DNA of 64,000 nt from Epiperipatus broadwayi (Eukaryota; Onychophora; Udeonychophora; Euonychophora; Peripatidae): the NCBI GenBank assembly GCA_028023455.1, contig JAQFVV010000258.1, forward strand, positions 362,501 through 426,500, in the 5' to 3' direction. A program made the position numbers and the translations under genes. Below, piece after piece: positions 36,270 through 46,639 of the stretch (positions are counted from its first letter, which is position 1; every line of letters begins with the position of its first letter). The notes under the pieces were generated by a model. That model saw only the letters and a program-made list of their open reading frames with translations, searched no databases and was not told where the DNA came from.

Positions 36270-37860
36270 ATTTAGTTTATGATCTCTTTTATAATTTCAG
36301 GATAATTTACTATAGTATCTTGTATTGAGGCTTTGTCTGATAAACAAATTTTTGCACTTTGGTTAAAAATTCCTATATTTTCAACTTCAATTAATATTCG
36401 GAAAGAAGCAATAGATGAGACAACCGTTTCAACTTCCTATTGAAATCATTTTGCTTTGGCACTATATTGTTTGACAAAAACATTCTCAAAAATCATTCAT
36501 AAACAGAAATCAAAAATAATAAAGATAATGGAATGTTAATTTCCTCATCTCAGAATTCTTGAGGGCTACTAACAAATATTGTTAGTTAGGAGTAATATAA
36601 ATGCCAATTACAATTACTGTATTATCTACTAACCAATTTTCTTTCTTTCAATTTCAGTGGTCTCTATCTTATAAGAGAAGTAAGTAGATCAGAGATTTCA
36701 ATGTTGAATTTCTATGTAGCAATATTTTCAGCTTTTTCACTTGGTCCATTATTACTTATAACTTAAGAATACTCCATAATTTTGTCTAAAATTGCTGCTC
36801 ATCCAGTAGTTAAAAAAAAAAAAGGTCAAGAGTGAATGAAATGTACATTTTTTGAGATAAAATTATAAACCTGTCAGACAACAAATCAGTAACTAATTTT
36901 AAAAAATACAACAATCTAAAACTGTAGTTGACAACATATAATAATCATAAAATGTAAATTCATGCACTATGATCAAAAATTTTCACAGTAAGTAATCAAT
37001 ATATATAAAATAAGAATCAAAATCATTACATCTGAAAGCTATTAAAATTTTTATTAAAGGTTATTAGTTGGAAAGCATTAGAAAATTAATAAAAAAACAC
37101 CAAATCTGTTCTTGCCCATTTGATCACTAATTAGTTCATCTGACAAGTAAAAGAATCAGATTTAAAAGATACAGGTTCCTTAAGGATGGATTTTTGAGAA
37201 TAAATAATAGAATTATTTCAGACAGGATAGATCTCAGAGAAAAAATTATAAAAACTATAACAGTTAAACAAAGGCACTAAAGTATGTTTAAAAAGTGAAC
37301 TAATTTAAGATAAATAAATACAAATAATTCTAATCTTTGGTGCAACATTTTATGGAATACATTGAAATTACAAGCTAATAACACAAATCTATGTAATCAG
37401 ACTTTATGTATAATAAACAATGGATGGAAGAAAACATTCACAATACTATTTCAGCAATATAATATTTGTAGAAATATGATATTTAAAGAAAAGACTATAG
37501 GTTTTTTGTGTCATTAAAACAATCAATTAATTAAATTTATTTAGCATATGTATTTGGTGTGGGGGGGGGGGAGTAGTTTAACTATTAACAAAATATTGTA
37601 ATGGAACCTCAGAGATTCCAACCAGGGAATAAATTCACTAATGGCTTTATTAAATACTTCAATTTTGCCATTGCTTTCACCTATTTAACACTCATTAACT
37701 ATGTGTTATATTTTATAAATTTGTCCACATTTATAACATCAGTGGCTATTAAATTCCATTTATGAATCAAATGAGTGCAGCAACAATAGATTATCATGAA
37801 TCTGTTGAAACTTCAGTAGTGTCCAAGAAGATCAAATCCTGCTGACTTTATTATTGGATC
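36270..37860 (-). pseudogene. Probable second hAT fossil (DUF4371/ZMYM-like)
   Basis: On the minus strand near 37680-37850 the frames give GFDLLGHY followed by YCCCTHLIHKWNLIATDVIN. This recalls the CCAH.LNL...DA block that follows the second catalytic Asp in DUF4371-type hAT transposases. Further on, near 36250-36450, a frame stays open for about 65 codons and includes ETVVSSIASFRILIEVENIG, then a KASIQDTIVNYPEIIKEIIN stretch. Codon-like composition and this order suggest a decayed transposase, but no catalytic motif can be read, so the call is tentative. Confidence 0.35.
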
Positions 37861-37950
37861 TGGATTAAGAATTTAGAATATTATAAAAATTCCAATTTTA
37901 CACTATACTTTTATGATTATAGATTCTTGGCTTAACATCCATAAAAAGGA

Positions 37951-38149
37951 TCTTGATTTAAAATGAGTCTTAGATAGTGAAATTATTTTTTGAATTCTGC
38001 CTGTGAAAATCTTTGTTTTAATATATATTGATAGTCAACTTTTTTTAATGATATTTAGTGAATGAATATGTTTTTAAAAAAAACCCATATATTTTATGAA
38101 AAACCTTGATTTAAAATGAGTCTTAGATAATGAAACTATTTCTTGAATT
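37951..38149. repeat. Direct repeat, two 46-bp copies
   Basis: CTTGATTTAAAATGAGTCTT followed by AGATA.TGAAA.TATTT.TTGAATT occurs at 37951-37996 and 38104-38149. This is a short local duplication beside the Penelope-like fossil. Confidence 0.75.
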
Positions 38150-38306
38150 ATTGAATCAAGCCAATCTACTTAACTGTTATATATATATAAAACAAAATAA
38201 ATGTCCACTAATATCAATAATACAATAACAAAACTTAAATATATTCCAAACAACGGTAAACAATTTATAATACAATATAAATAAAAACTCATAAAGAAAT
38301 ATTTTC

Positions 38307-38330
38307 GATTATATTCATAATCATTTTCAA
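38307..38330 (-). other. Hairpin motif 3' of the GIY-YIG fossil
   Basis: On the minus strand, TTGAAAAT (38323-38330) is followed by GATTAT, loop GAAT, ATAATC (perfect 6-bp stem, 38307-38322) and then GAAAA. It lies about 50-75 bp beyond the stop codon of the GIY-YIG frame. It has the same plan as the hairpins at 2.7, 2.85 and 8.94 kb with different stem bases. Confidence 0.5.
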
Positions 38331-38381
38331 CTCAACTTTCAAAATGGAATCATCTATTACCAACCGGAAACACATGTCGAT

Positions 38382-38880
38382 TTAAATATCCCACAATTCA
38401 TTAATCCTAACATTTGCTGACTGTCTATTTATTATCGTATTTTTATACCTATTAATAAAAACTGCCTCTTTAATTTTTCTTTTTACATTATCTCTCTCTT
38501 GTCCTAAAATTTTTATTTTATTTATATCAAAATTAAACTTAAAATTACAATTTTTATCATGATCATAAAAAACAGATTCAGTATATAACTTGACTTCATT
38601 ACTATTATCATTACATATCTGTACATTTTTCAAAACTCTTTTATATAACAATTTATGTTCTTTAATTCTTTTCTCTATATTACATCTAGATTCCCCTATA
38701 TATGATAAGTTACACCCACAAAAAATTCTATAAATTATATTACTCACGTTATTTTTTTTCTAACTTATCTTTTGAATTATTAACCATTCTATTTAAATTA
38801 CCTGATCCATAAAAAGAAACATTATATATACCATTAAAAACTTTTTTCATAAATTTTACTTGATTAAAAAAAGGCATATA
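38382..38880 (-). pseudogene. Penelope-like element, GIY-YIG endonuclease fossil
   Basis: The minus frame 38382-38747 (121 residues, opening at GTG rather than ATG) reads SNIIYRIFCGCNLSYIGESR, then CNIEKRIKEHKLLYKR. This is the GIY-YIG module of Penelope-like elements (VY.I.C.C...YIGET.R....RI.EH). The two cysteines, the YIG, the R and the E of EH are kept. Upstream, to about 38880, the same gene continues in a frame one step away: NGIYNVSFYGSGNLNRMVNN, then SKDKLEKK, the KD-containing linker that normally precedes the nuclease. The two parts are separated by a frameshift in a run of eight A. Reverse transcriptase is missing, so this is a 5'-truncated dead copy. The 3' flank carries the hairpin at 38307-38322. 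Confidence 0.85.
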
Positions 38881-41099
38881 TATATATTCTGCTAGGCAAT
38901 TTTTCTTATAATATTTAGTTGAGAAATATGTGGGGGAAAAAACAACAACACATATTTAATGAGATGCTTTGATTGAAATACAAAGATTTTTATCTCTGAG
39001 GCCATTTGAAAAGTTATATATAGAAAAAATTAGAAATGTTAACAACTATACCAGGACATTATGGTGTATTTTCTTATAGTGATTATATTGAGAAAAATGT
39101 AATCAAAAAGTTTTTGTTTGACTATCCAGTAATTGGGTAAGCTTTACTATTTTGGAATAAGCTACAAGAAAACAGAAATACTTACAACTCAATATCAGAA
39201 ATTACATATCCATAAAAATACACTCATTGATAAATTATCTGAGAATATAAAATAGTTCTGTAATGTCCAACAACTATTAAATAACAATTAAATACATAAA
39301 TACGCGATATGATCATGCTGTTGTGAGATACAATGATTGGAAAAATAAATGTGCCAAATAAATATAGTACCACACCTATTATCCATGAGACACCATCCAT
39401 AATTTTAATAACTTATAGTTTTAAATATATATATATAATGAAATTTAAATATTAGTAAACATAAATTCACAAATGTTGCAGATACTTAATGAGAGGTGAC
39501 AGAAATCATCTTTCATTCATTATTTATTTCCTTGTCTTGTATACTCAAATATAAAGCATTACATGTGCCATATTCACTACTAATTATAGAAAAAAAAATT
39601 GTTTAAAATGATCAAAAGTGCAAAGTTATAAAGATTAAGAAAAGCTTGCAATATTTTTTTACATGATAAATAAAAACTATCGATTCAATACTAAAAGAAA
39701 AAAGTTATATATTGACCCAATATATTGACAGACATATATTCTTACCTACATTTGGGGTATTGTATATATGTGAATGATTTCTTTTAATTTATTATTGTAT
39801 TGTCTTTTCATAATTCCACTTTATTGTATTTCAGTCCTATTTATTTATGTTGTTGTCGTAATCTGTACAATTTTTTAATTAAGTTTTATCAAAAAGGTGT
39901 GAATGTGTTAAACATGTATAATAAAACCGCGTTATTTATTATACAAGATGTATTCATGTGAACGGTTGAAATTAACAGGCTGTGAATACAGTGAGTTAGT
40001 TATTCGATATATATAAATGTTTGTGTAATGTGGTGGAGATGATAGAGATACACAAATGTTGATTATGATGGACATGAGTATATATGAGATGGTGTTTATC
40101 CTAAATAAAAACATACAGAAATACAAACACCAAATAATATTTTATTTTTAATTAAATCATATAAAAGCGTCATTTTCTTTTGGTCATGTCATCATTCATG
40201 CGTGGAAACTATAGTGGACGCTTAAATCTTGAAAAATAAATTTCTGTAGGAGTGTTAAGTTCATTTTCACCAACAGATTCGTATACAAAATCAATTCCAT
40301 GTAATAAATAGCCTGCCTTCATTTTTTAACTATAAAAACTTTAGTATTCTTGCATAATATATAAATAAAATTTATATATATAAACATCTACACAAATAAC
40401 TAAAATGTAATAACAGCCATTATACAGAACATAATTATAGCAAACCAATTTAAAAAAAAAAAAAAATTAATGATGTAAACACATATGTGCTGTAATTACT
40501 GGCAAGCTTAGATCAAAATCCTCTTCTACATAGTTCTTTACAGATAATCTGTAAATCCCTTTTCATTTTTTCAATATACTAATTATTATTTTTTATTTAT
40601 TTCTCTTTTTACAATATTCATTTTAAAATGTGATCAATTTGAAAGTCTCTTTTCATTTGAGAAACTAAAATCACTTAGTATTGCACACCGCTCGTAGGTT
40701 TGCACTCACTGCTGCCTCTTAAATACATTGCTAGGTTCATCTTCGATGTTAAAAGCAGTCAAGTCCATTCAGTATTAACTATCAAAAATATAATTTTTAT
40801 ACAACTAATCGCAATGAAACGGATAAAAAAAAAAAATCAACCAATTAATTACACTATCGTTTATTTCTTTTCCAATTGCTGAAAATCAAGCGCAGCTGAG
40901 AATAATTTACTTCCCAAAGGAAGGCACCATTACTGCTTAATAAAACAGGTAGTTCGAATAAAAACAAATTTTCTCAAATGCAAAAAAAAAAAAAATTACG
41001 ATGTAAAGTTTTTGAAAATTAATCAAGATGTTTAAAATATATATTTGGCATAGGGATGAATTTGAAGGGGGGGAAAAGTTAAGAATCATTAAAAAAAAA
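38881..41099. other. AT-rich intergenic DNA upstream of the Toll locus
   Basis: No gene or repeat of note. Frames such as 39932-40126 (-) and 40700-40882 (+) have no recognisable content. Distal regulatory DNA for the Toll gene could lie here, but nothing can be pointed to. Confidence 0.5.
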
Positions 41100-41728
41100 A
41101 AACCTCCAGAACCATAATTTAACTATGTACCAGAGATAATGGTTGATAATGTGTCATCACTAGGCCAAAAGTGGCTGTTGCTAGGAGGACAAACAGCAAA
41201 GAGGGTGGGCTCATATCTTTCTAGATGGAGGGAGTGAAATGAGGCTGAGAACAGGAGGAGGAGATATGGAAAGCTCGTTCATTGAAAAAAAAAAAGACTT
41301 CCCCCTTTGCCTAATTAAAAATGCAACCAATAAGAAATCAAAAACCAGATGCTGTTCTTGAGACTGAACAGACTAGAGTTGGATGCAGTCTAGAAAGCAT
41401 CAACTGTGCACAATTCTGTTTTTCTCTATTTCTTTATTTTTATTTTTCTTATTTTTTTTTTAATTTGACCTAAGCCTGCTGGCAGTCTATTATTTCCTAA
41501 CAGTGATGCAGGATTATTAGTCTTAATACAAATAGCAATGACTAGGTATCATCATTTGATACAAGGCTCCTATTATCAACTCCTCACCTTCATTTCTGAT
41601 TTGCTCACAACATGCTCAAAAGCTGTGCTCTTTATGAAGGCAAATGGTCGGCCATGTGATTTTGTTGGCCTAGCTTTAACATCACAAATTTTTATGATAG
41701 TCCGTGCGGATATAGGCAAAATATTCCG
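41100..41728 (+). promoter_or_regulatory. Probable promoter and 5' UTR exon of the Toll gene
   Basis: This block is clearly richer in G and C than the rest of the intergenic DNA. It is purine-rich at 41190-41280 and carries a CCAAT box at 41327-41331 (in GCAACCAATAAG). It ends at a strong donor, CCG then GTGAGT, with the G of GT at 41729. The next good acceptor (TTTTATTTTAG, AG at 42836-42837) is 69 bp before the Toll start codon. Together these suggest a 5' UTR exon ending at 41728. No TATA box is obvious, and the start of transcription cannot be fixed from sequence. Confidence 0.5.
41538..41728 (+). CDS. Upstream open reading frame (uORF1), exon 1 part
   Basis: An ATG at 41538 opens 63 whole codons to the proposed donor. 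After splicing, the split codon becomes CGG and the next triplet is TAA (42839-42841), so the peptide would be 64 residues (ends GKIFR). It shows no known domain and cannot join the Toll frame. It is listed because it follows directly from the inferred splice. It could reduce translation of the receptor, or it could be meaningless if the transcript starts downstream of 41538. Confidence 0.3.
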
Positions 41729-42837
41729 GTGAGTCTTTTTTTTTTATCTTTATTTTTTACAGCAATAAACAAACTCTGACTTCACCTCCCCTAACCCCCT
41801 GTTTAATTTCTATTAAACTCACATTGTGTAAAAGATATATTTTCCTCACGGTCTCAACCCTATGAAAGACGTAAATTTAAGCTTCCATTTTAGTTTCATT
41901 GCCACGTTTTTATTGGTCTAAAATAAACTGTAATAAGAGTATGTAAAAAAAAAAAGTTGGTTGTCGTAACGTTATTTTCGAAATAAATAAGAAATCATAA
42001 ACAAAAAAAAAAATCAAATAATGTATCTATTATTGTTTCTTTTTAAATGTGGAGCTCATAACTTTAAGCCAGCCTGAGGCAAACCAAGCTTAGCTAGTTT
42101 GCGTGTTTTGCATTTCAATTAGATACATGTAAGCAATTTCATTTTAAAAAAAAAAACTATTGTGTGAATAATGAAAATGGGAGAGTCGGTGCTTGCTGGA
42201 GGTAGGTAGAAAAAATTAAAAATGGAATGATTCAATCAAGCCTTTAAATATTAGTGTCGTCATTGTCTTGCAATGTCCTAATCTTAAACACTTTTCAATC
42301 TGATAAGTGCTGCCTCAGGTGAGGGTTTGACCAGGATTTTGCTTATGAGGGGTAAAAAAGAAATATCTGTAAAAGGAACTAGCTCTGAATAATCAAAAAT
42401 TATTTATGCGCAAACTTTCTGCCCCCTTCATTTTCCGTAAACTTATCATTAAACGGAATTAGATTGGGTAGGAAAAGCTTGAAGAATATTTCTTAGCTTG
42501 GTTTATTTTTACTTTCTAAAAAGAGTTCAGCATTACTAATATATGGAAGGAAAAAATTCCATATAACCACTTAAATTAAATGACAAAAATGGAGAATGAA
42601 GTTTTCAAAAAAAAAAACGAAACACTTTCGAAGCGTAGATATTAATGAAAAAAAAATTCAGGTAGGTATTTGACACAATTAAAATGAAAATTTCTAAAAT
42701 AACAGAATATTTTATGTAAAGTTATTTTATCTGCGAAGGTGCATATGGCAATTAAATGTTTATTTACTTTTTTTAATAACCTAAATGTTAATTATTTATA
42801 ATATAATTAAAAGTATATTTTCTTAATTTTATTTTAG
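41729..42837 (+). other. Probable 5' UTR intron of the Toll gene
   Basis: The intron is bounded by GTGAGT and a pyrimidine-rich TTTTCTTAATTTTATTTTAG, and is 1109 bp long. It contains a GC-richer part near 42050-42120 and 42170-42360 but no coding frame. Inferred from splice signals only. Confidence 0.5.
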
Positions 42838-42841
42838 GTAA

Positions 42842-42892
42842 ATGAAGCAATATTTGGTGGTGCCAAAATCGACTGAATGCCTTGATAACTGA
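42842..42892 (+). CDS. Upstream open reading frame (uORF2), 16 codons
   Basis: ATG at 42842-42844 to TGA at 42890-42892 gives MKQYLVVPKSTECLDN. It begins on the very next base after the stop of uORF1 (TAAATG in the spliced form) and ends 13 bp before the Toll ATG in another frame. It must be present in any transcript using the 42837 acceptor. Confidence 0.35.
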   Translation: MKQYLVVPKSTECLDN

Positions 42893-42905
42893 GTGAGGAA
42901 TCAAT

Positions 42906-45900
42906 ATGGAGGAGAGTTGTGTGATATTGTTGGTGCTTGTTAGTGGATTATTAGTCCACGCAAGATCTGAATCTTTTCCTTCATACATGTGCCCTCAGGA
43001 ATGTATCTGCTCATCTTTTACTCAACAGCCATTTGAAGTAGATGTAGAATGTACCGTTGGCAATGTTGGACCGTGGATCAACTTTACTGTCATTCAGTCT
43101 GACCATACTGCAACATTGTCTATTGAGTGTCTTCATAGGCATCTAGATGGTGAATTTCAGTCTGAAGCTTTCCGTCATTTAAAGCATTTAAAAAATTTGC
43201 GTTTCCAAGGATGTACATTTGCTGAAATTCCAAACAATACATTTACTGGTTTAAATGAACTATTAAGTGTTACGATTCTTACATTACATGACAAACCAAT
43301 GATTATCCAATCAGGTGCATTTTCAGATTTACCAAATTTAAATCGATTAAATCTAGCTTGGAGTGGCATATCACGCATACCTGATGGAGAATTATGTAAT
43401 GCTCTCAATCTTATGCTTCTCAATTTAACCGGAAATAAAATCAAGGAACTGTCTGAGCTTGGATTCATGGAACTAATAAATGAAACCTATCGACCTTGTC
43501 CATCACCATTAGGAAGTTTGGATTTATCATCAAATCACATTACATCCATTCCAGCAACAGCATTAGACGGATTAAGAGATTTAATTATTTTAGATCTTAG
43601 TCATAATCAAATATCTTCAGTTGCTAGCACAGCCTTCCATGATTTTGTACATTTGAGAATTTTAAATTTGGCTAATAACTCACTCATTAATCTACCAGGT
43701 AATCTATTTCAGAATGCAACTGAATTAACAAAATTAGATTTATCTCAAAATAGACTTCGTTCACTTTCTCAAAATTCATTTCAGGGATTAGGCAAACTTG
43801 AAATATTAAATTTGAGTAGAAATGATTTGTCAAGTCAACAGTTGGAAGGCTCTCTTCGAGCTCTTTTCCAGTTGACTGTGCTGGATTTAAGTTATAATAG
43901 ATTATCTCATGTTAATCCTAATATGTTTAGAGAACTGTTTGGTCTCAAACATATACGTTTAGATCACAACAATATTGCAGTTGTTACTAAAGAATCTTTC
44001 GCAAACATGGTTGTATTGCAGATATTAAATATGGATTATAACCAATTAACAGACATTGAAACTCATACCATACAGGGATTACATGTGTTGACGTACTTTT
44101 CAGCTGAACATAATAAAATTAGTCATATTGCTGCTGATTCCTTTTATGATAATGTCAAACTGCAAACATTAAAACTCTGTGATAACTTTATAACTGAAAT
44201 GCCAGTTTTAAAGCGCTTTAGAATGATAGAAACCTTGGATATATGTAATAATCAGATAAGCACTTTATCTAGCTCTACATTCACTGGTATTTCTTCCCTG
44301 CAAGGAATTCGTCTCAGGGGAAATAATTTGACCACAATAACAACTGGTACTTTTGCTCATCTACCTGCACTCTCAATAATTAATTTATCCAAAAATAATA
44401 TAAAAAATATTGAAAAAGATAGTTTTCAAAACTTATCAAGTCTTACGTATCTCCGTCTAGATGATAATAAAATCTCAAATATAATAGGGTTGTTTAATCA
44501 TTTAACTAAACTCCAGTTACTAAATTTATCTTCAAATCTTATTTCAGAAATAGATTATGCTATGTTTCCTCGCGAACTACCCCGATTGGATGTTCACAAT
44601 AATAATTTATCCTTGTTGGGTAACGCGTATGCTATGGAGGACAAAGTGCAGTTGCAATATTTGGACGCATCTTATAATCACATCGAGCGATTAGGACCCA
44701 GTGCTATTCCTCACAGCATTCAAGTTTTGAAACTTACCCATAATAAAATCACCAATGTGGAAGCATTTACTTTTTATCTTAAAGCAAACCTCACCTCAGT
44801 TTTTCTAACCCATAACCAGATTACTCAAATACCAGAGTCTGCCTTAAGATTTCAGGCTGTACCAATAGATAAATCACTTCCTGAATTTCATTTAAGTTCT
44901 AATCCATTCTTTGAATGTGATTGTACTATGGTTTATTTAAAAAGAATTAATCGTTTTAACAACATGCGCTGGTTACCAAAAATTGTAGACCTAAATAATA
45001 TTTATTGTGGCTCATTATGGAAAAAATCTTACGCTTTATTAACAGAAAAACCTGATAGTGATTTTTTATGTGAATACAATATCAACTGTTACCCTCTTTG
45101 TCACTGCTGTGATTTTGATGCTTGTGACTGTGAAATGAAGTGTCCGCATAATTGCACCTGTTACCATGATCTACCCTGGCAAACTAATATAGTAGATTGC
45201 ACCACACGCCATCTAAGTAATGTTCCTTTTATGCTACCCATGGATGCCACCAGTGCCTACCTCGATGGCAATGTTTTTAAAAATCTATCGAGCCACAGTT
45301 TTATAGGTCGTTCTCATCTACGTGAACTGTACTTAAATAACAGCAACATTTATTACATTGATAATAGTACATTCAATGGTTTGATAGAATTGCATGTTTT
45401 ACATTTAGAAGGAAATTATTTAACCATATTAAACGGGCATGAATTTCTGCATTTAGCTACCCTTCAGGAATTATACCTAAATGACAATCGAATAGAGACA
45501 ATTGCTAATACTACTTTTAAAGATTTACTAATGTTAAGAATTCTATATTTAAACAACAACCATCTTGTAATTATTGATACGGATATATATGCTAATAATA
45601 TGGCATTAGTACAGCTTGCTTTAGCAGAAAATCCTTGGAGTTGCAGTTGTGAATTTTTACAAAATTTTTGGCCTTGGGTATTAAGTAATGCTGATATTGT
45701 AAAAGACTTAAGAAATTTACAATGTTTCTGGAATCAATCTGAACCAGGGCAATTTCTCATTAATGCGAATTCAACAGAGTGCCCAGGTCACAGTACTTCT
45801 ATCATTCCATACTGGACACCAGCAAGAATAATTCAGAATTACTTTATTTTAATAGTAAGTCTGGGAGCCTCATTACTTTTGATCCTTCTTATTACCATTG

Positions 45901-46523
45901 TTCTTTACTGCCATCGAGATGTTCTTAGAATCTGGATTTATGCCAAGTGTGGCATTCGATTCTTTGATAAAACTGAAGATGATAGTAATAAACAATATGA
46001 TGCCTTTGTGTCTTATAGTAGTCATGATGAAAACTTTGTCGTCCGTGAATTAGTGCCAAGGCTAGAAGAAGGAAATCCTTCATATAAACTCTGCTTGCAT
46101 TATCGAGACTTTCCACTAGGAATATGCATAGCTGAAACAATAATACGCAGTATTGAAGCTAGTAGACGCACTATTATGGTGTTATCAGAAAGTTACATAA
46201 AAAGTGAATGGTGTCGCTTAGAATTTAAAACAGCACATCATCAAGTTCTAGAAGACAGAAAAAGACGTTTAATTGTAATAATTTATGGTGATATAGCACA
46301 AGATGATCTTGATCCAGATCTTAGGCTTTATTTAAGGACCAATACTTATGTAAAATGGGGTGATCCTTTATTTTGGGAAAAATTGCGTTATGCTATGCCT
46401 GATGTTAAAAGGGTAGAAATTAAACGCAAGAACAGAACAGATCATAAAACATATGCTAAGCCAAGGGATCAAGATGAAACTTTTATACATGAAATATCTA
46501 AAGGACGTACTTGTAGGTATTGA
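42906..46523 (+). CDS. Toll receptor, Toll-6/Toll-7/Tollo class
   Basis: This is a single-exon gene for a type I membrane receptor of 1205 residues, in the usual range for the class. Residues 1-22 are a signal peptide. An N-terminal cysteine cap (CPQECICSS) starts near 28, and about twenty leucine-rich repeats run to about 665. The first C-terminal cap begins at NPFFECDC (C671, C673) and leads into a second N-terminal cap, C728-C752, which contains CHCCDFDACDCEMKCPHNCT. That tandem cap is typical of Toll-6/7/8 proteins. About five more repeats and a second C-terminal cap (C913, C915) follow. The membrane segment is about 980-1002 and the TIR domain about 1031-1165, with YDAFVSYSSHDE, RDFPLG (1067-1072), SEWCRLEF and FW (1156-1157). 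TIR domains recruit adaptors; class members act in immunity and in tissue patterning. The start is firm: an in-frame TGA lies at 42894 and the ATG has A at -3 and G at +4. The tail after the TIR domain is only about 40 residues, shorter than in fly members. Which orthologue it is cannot be settled by eye. Confidence 0.97.
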   Translation: MEESCVILLVLVSGLLVHARSESFPSYMCPQECICSSFTQQPFEVDVECTVGNVGPWINFTVIQSDHTATLSIECLHRHLDGEFQSEAFRHLKHLKNLRFQGCTFAEIPNNTFTGLNELLSVTILTLHDKPMIIQSGAFSDLPNLNRLNLAWSGISRIPDGELCNALNLMLLNLTGNKIKELSELGFMELINETYRPCPSPLGSLDLSSNHITSIPATALDGLRDLIILDLSHNQISSVASTAFHDFVHLRILNLANNSLINLPGNLFQNATELTKLDLSQNRLRSLSQNSFQGLGKLEILNLSRNDLSSQQLEGSLRALFQLTVLDLSYNRLSHVNPNMFRELFGLKHIRLDHNNIAVVTKESFANMVVLQILNMDYNQLTDIETHTIQGLHVLTYFSAEHNKISHIAADSFYDNVKLQTLKLCDNFITEMPVLKRFRMIETLDICNNQISTLSSSTFTGISSLQGIRLRGNNLTTITTGTFAHLPALSIINLSKNNIKNIEKDSFQNLSSLTYLRLDDNKISNIIGLFNHLTKLQLLNLSSNLISEIDYAMFPRELPRLDVHNNNLSLLGNAYAMEDKVQLQYLDASYNHIERLGPSAIPHSIQVLKLTHNKITNVEAFTFYLKANLTSVFLTHNQITQIPESALRFQAVPIDKSLPEFHLSSNPFFECDCTMVYLKRINRFNNMRWLPKIVDLNNIYCGSLWKKSYALLTEKPDSDFLCEYNINCYPLCHCCDFDACDCEMKCPHNCTCYHDLPWQTNIVDCTTRHLSNVPFMLPMDATSAYLDGNVFKNLSSHSFIGRSHLRELYLNNSNIYYIDNSTFNGLIELHVLHLEGNYLTILNGHEFLHLATLQELYLNDNRIETIANTTFKDLLMLRILYLNNNHLVIIDTDIYANNMALVQLALAENPWSCSCEFLQNFWPWVLSNADIVKDLRNLQCFWNQSEPGQFLINANSTECPGHSTSIIPYWTPARIIQNYFILIVSLGASLLLILLITIVLYCHRDVLRIWIYAKCGIRFFDKTEDDSNKQYDAFVSYSSHDENFVVRELVPRLEEGNPSYKLCLHYRDFPLGICIAETIIRSIEASRRTIMVLSESYIKSEWCRLEFKTAHHQVLEDRKRRLIVIIYGDIAQDDLDPDLRLYLRTNTYVKWGDPLFWEKLRYAMPDVKRVEIKRKNRTDHKTYAKPRDQDETFIHEISKGRTCRY

Positions 46524-46614
46524 AAAGATTGGGATTTGGGGGGAGGACAATCTACTTAGTTAATTTTTTGTTATTTATTATTTTGTATAATATCACCTGA
46601 AATGGATTAAAAAC

Positions 46615-46620
46615 AATAAA
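46615..46620 (+). promoter_or_regulatory. Polyadenylation signal of the Toll gene
   Basis: AATAAA lies 92 bp after the stop codon and would give a short 3' UTR of about 110-120 bases. Further AATAAA hexamers occur downstream (for example near 46786), as expected in AT-rich DNA, so longer forms are possible. Confidence 0.5.
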
Positions 46621-46639
46621 GACTTGTTTAACACTAATG

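Noticed and set aside
43175-43468. Minus-strand frame inside the Toll gene, and similar ones at 45925-46140 and 46368-46550
   Set aside because: These are antisense shadows of the strongly supported Toll coding frame.
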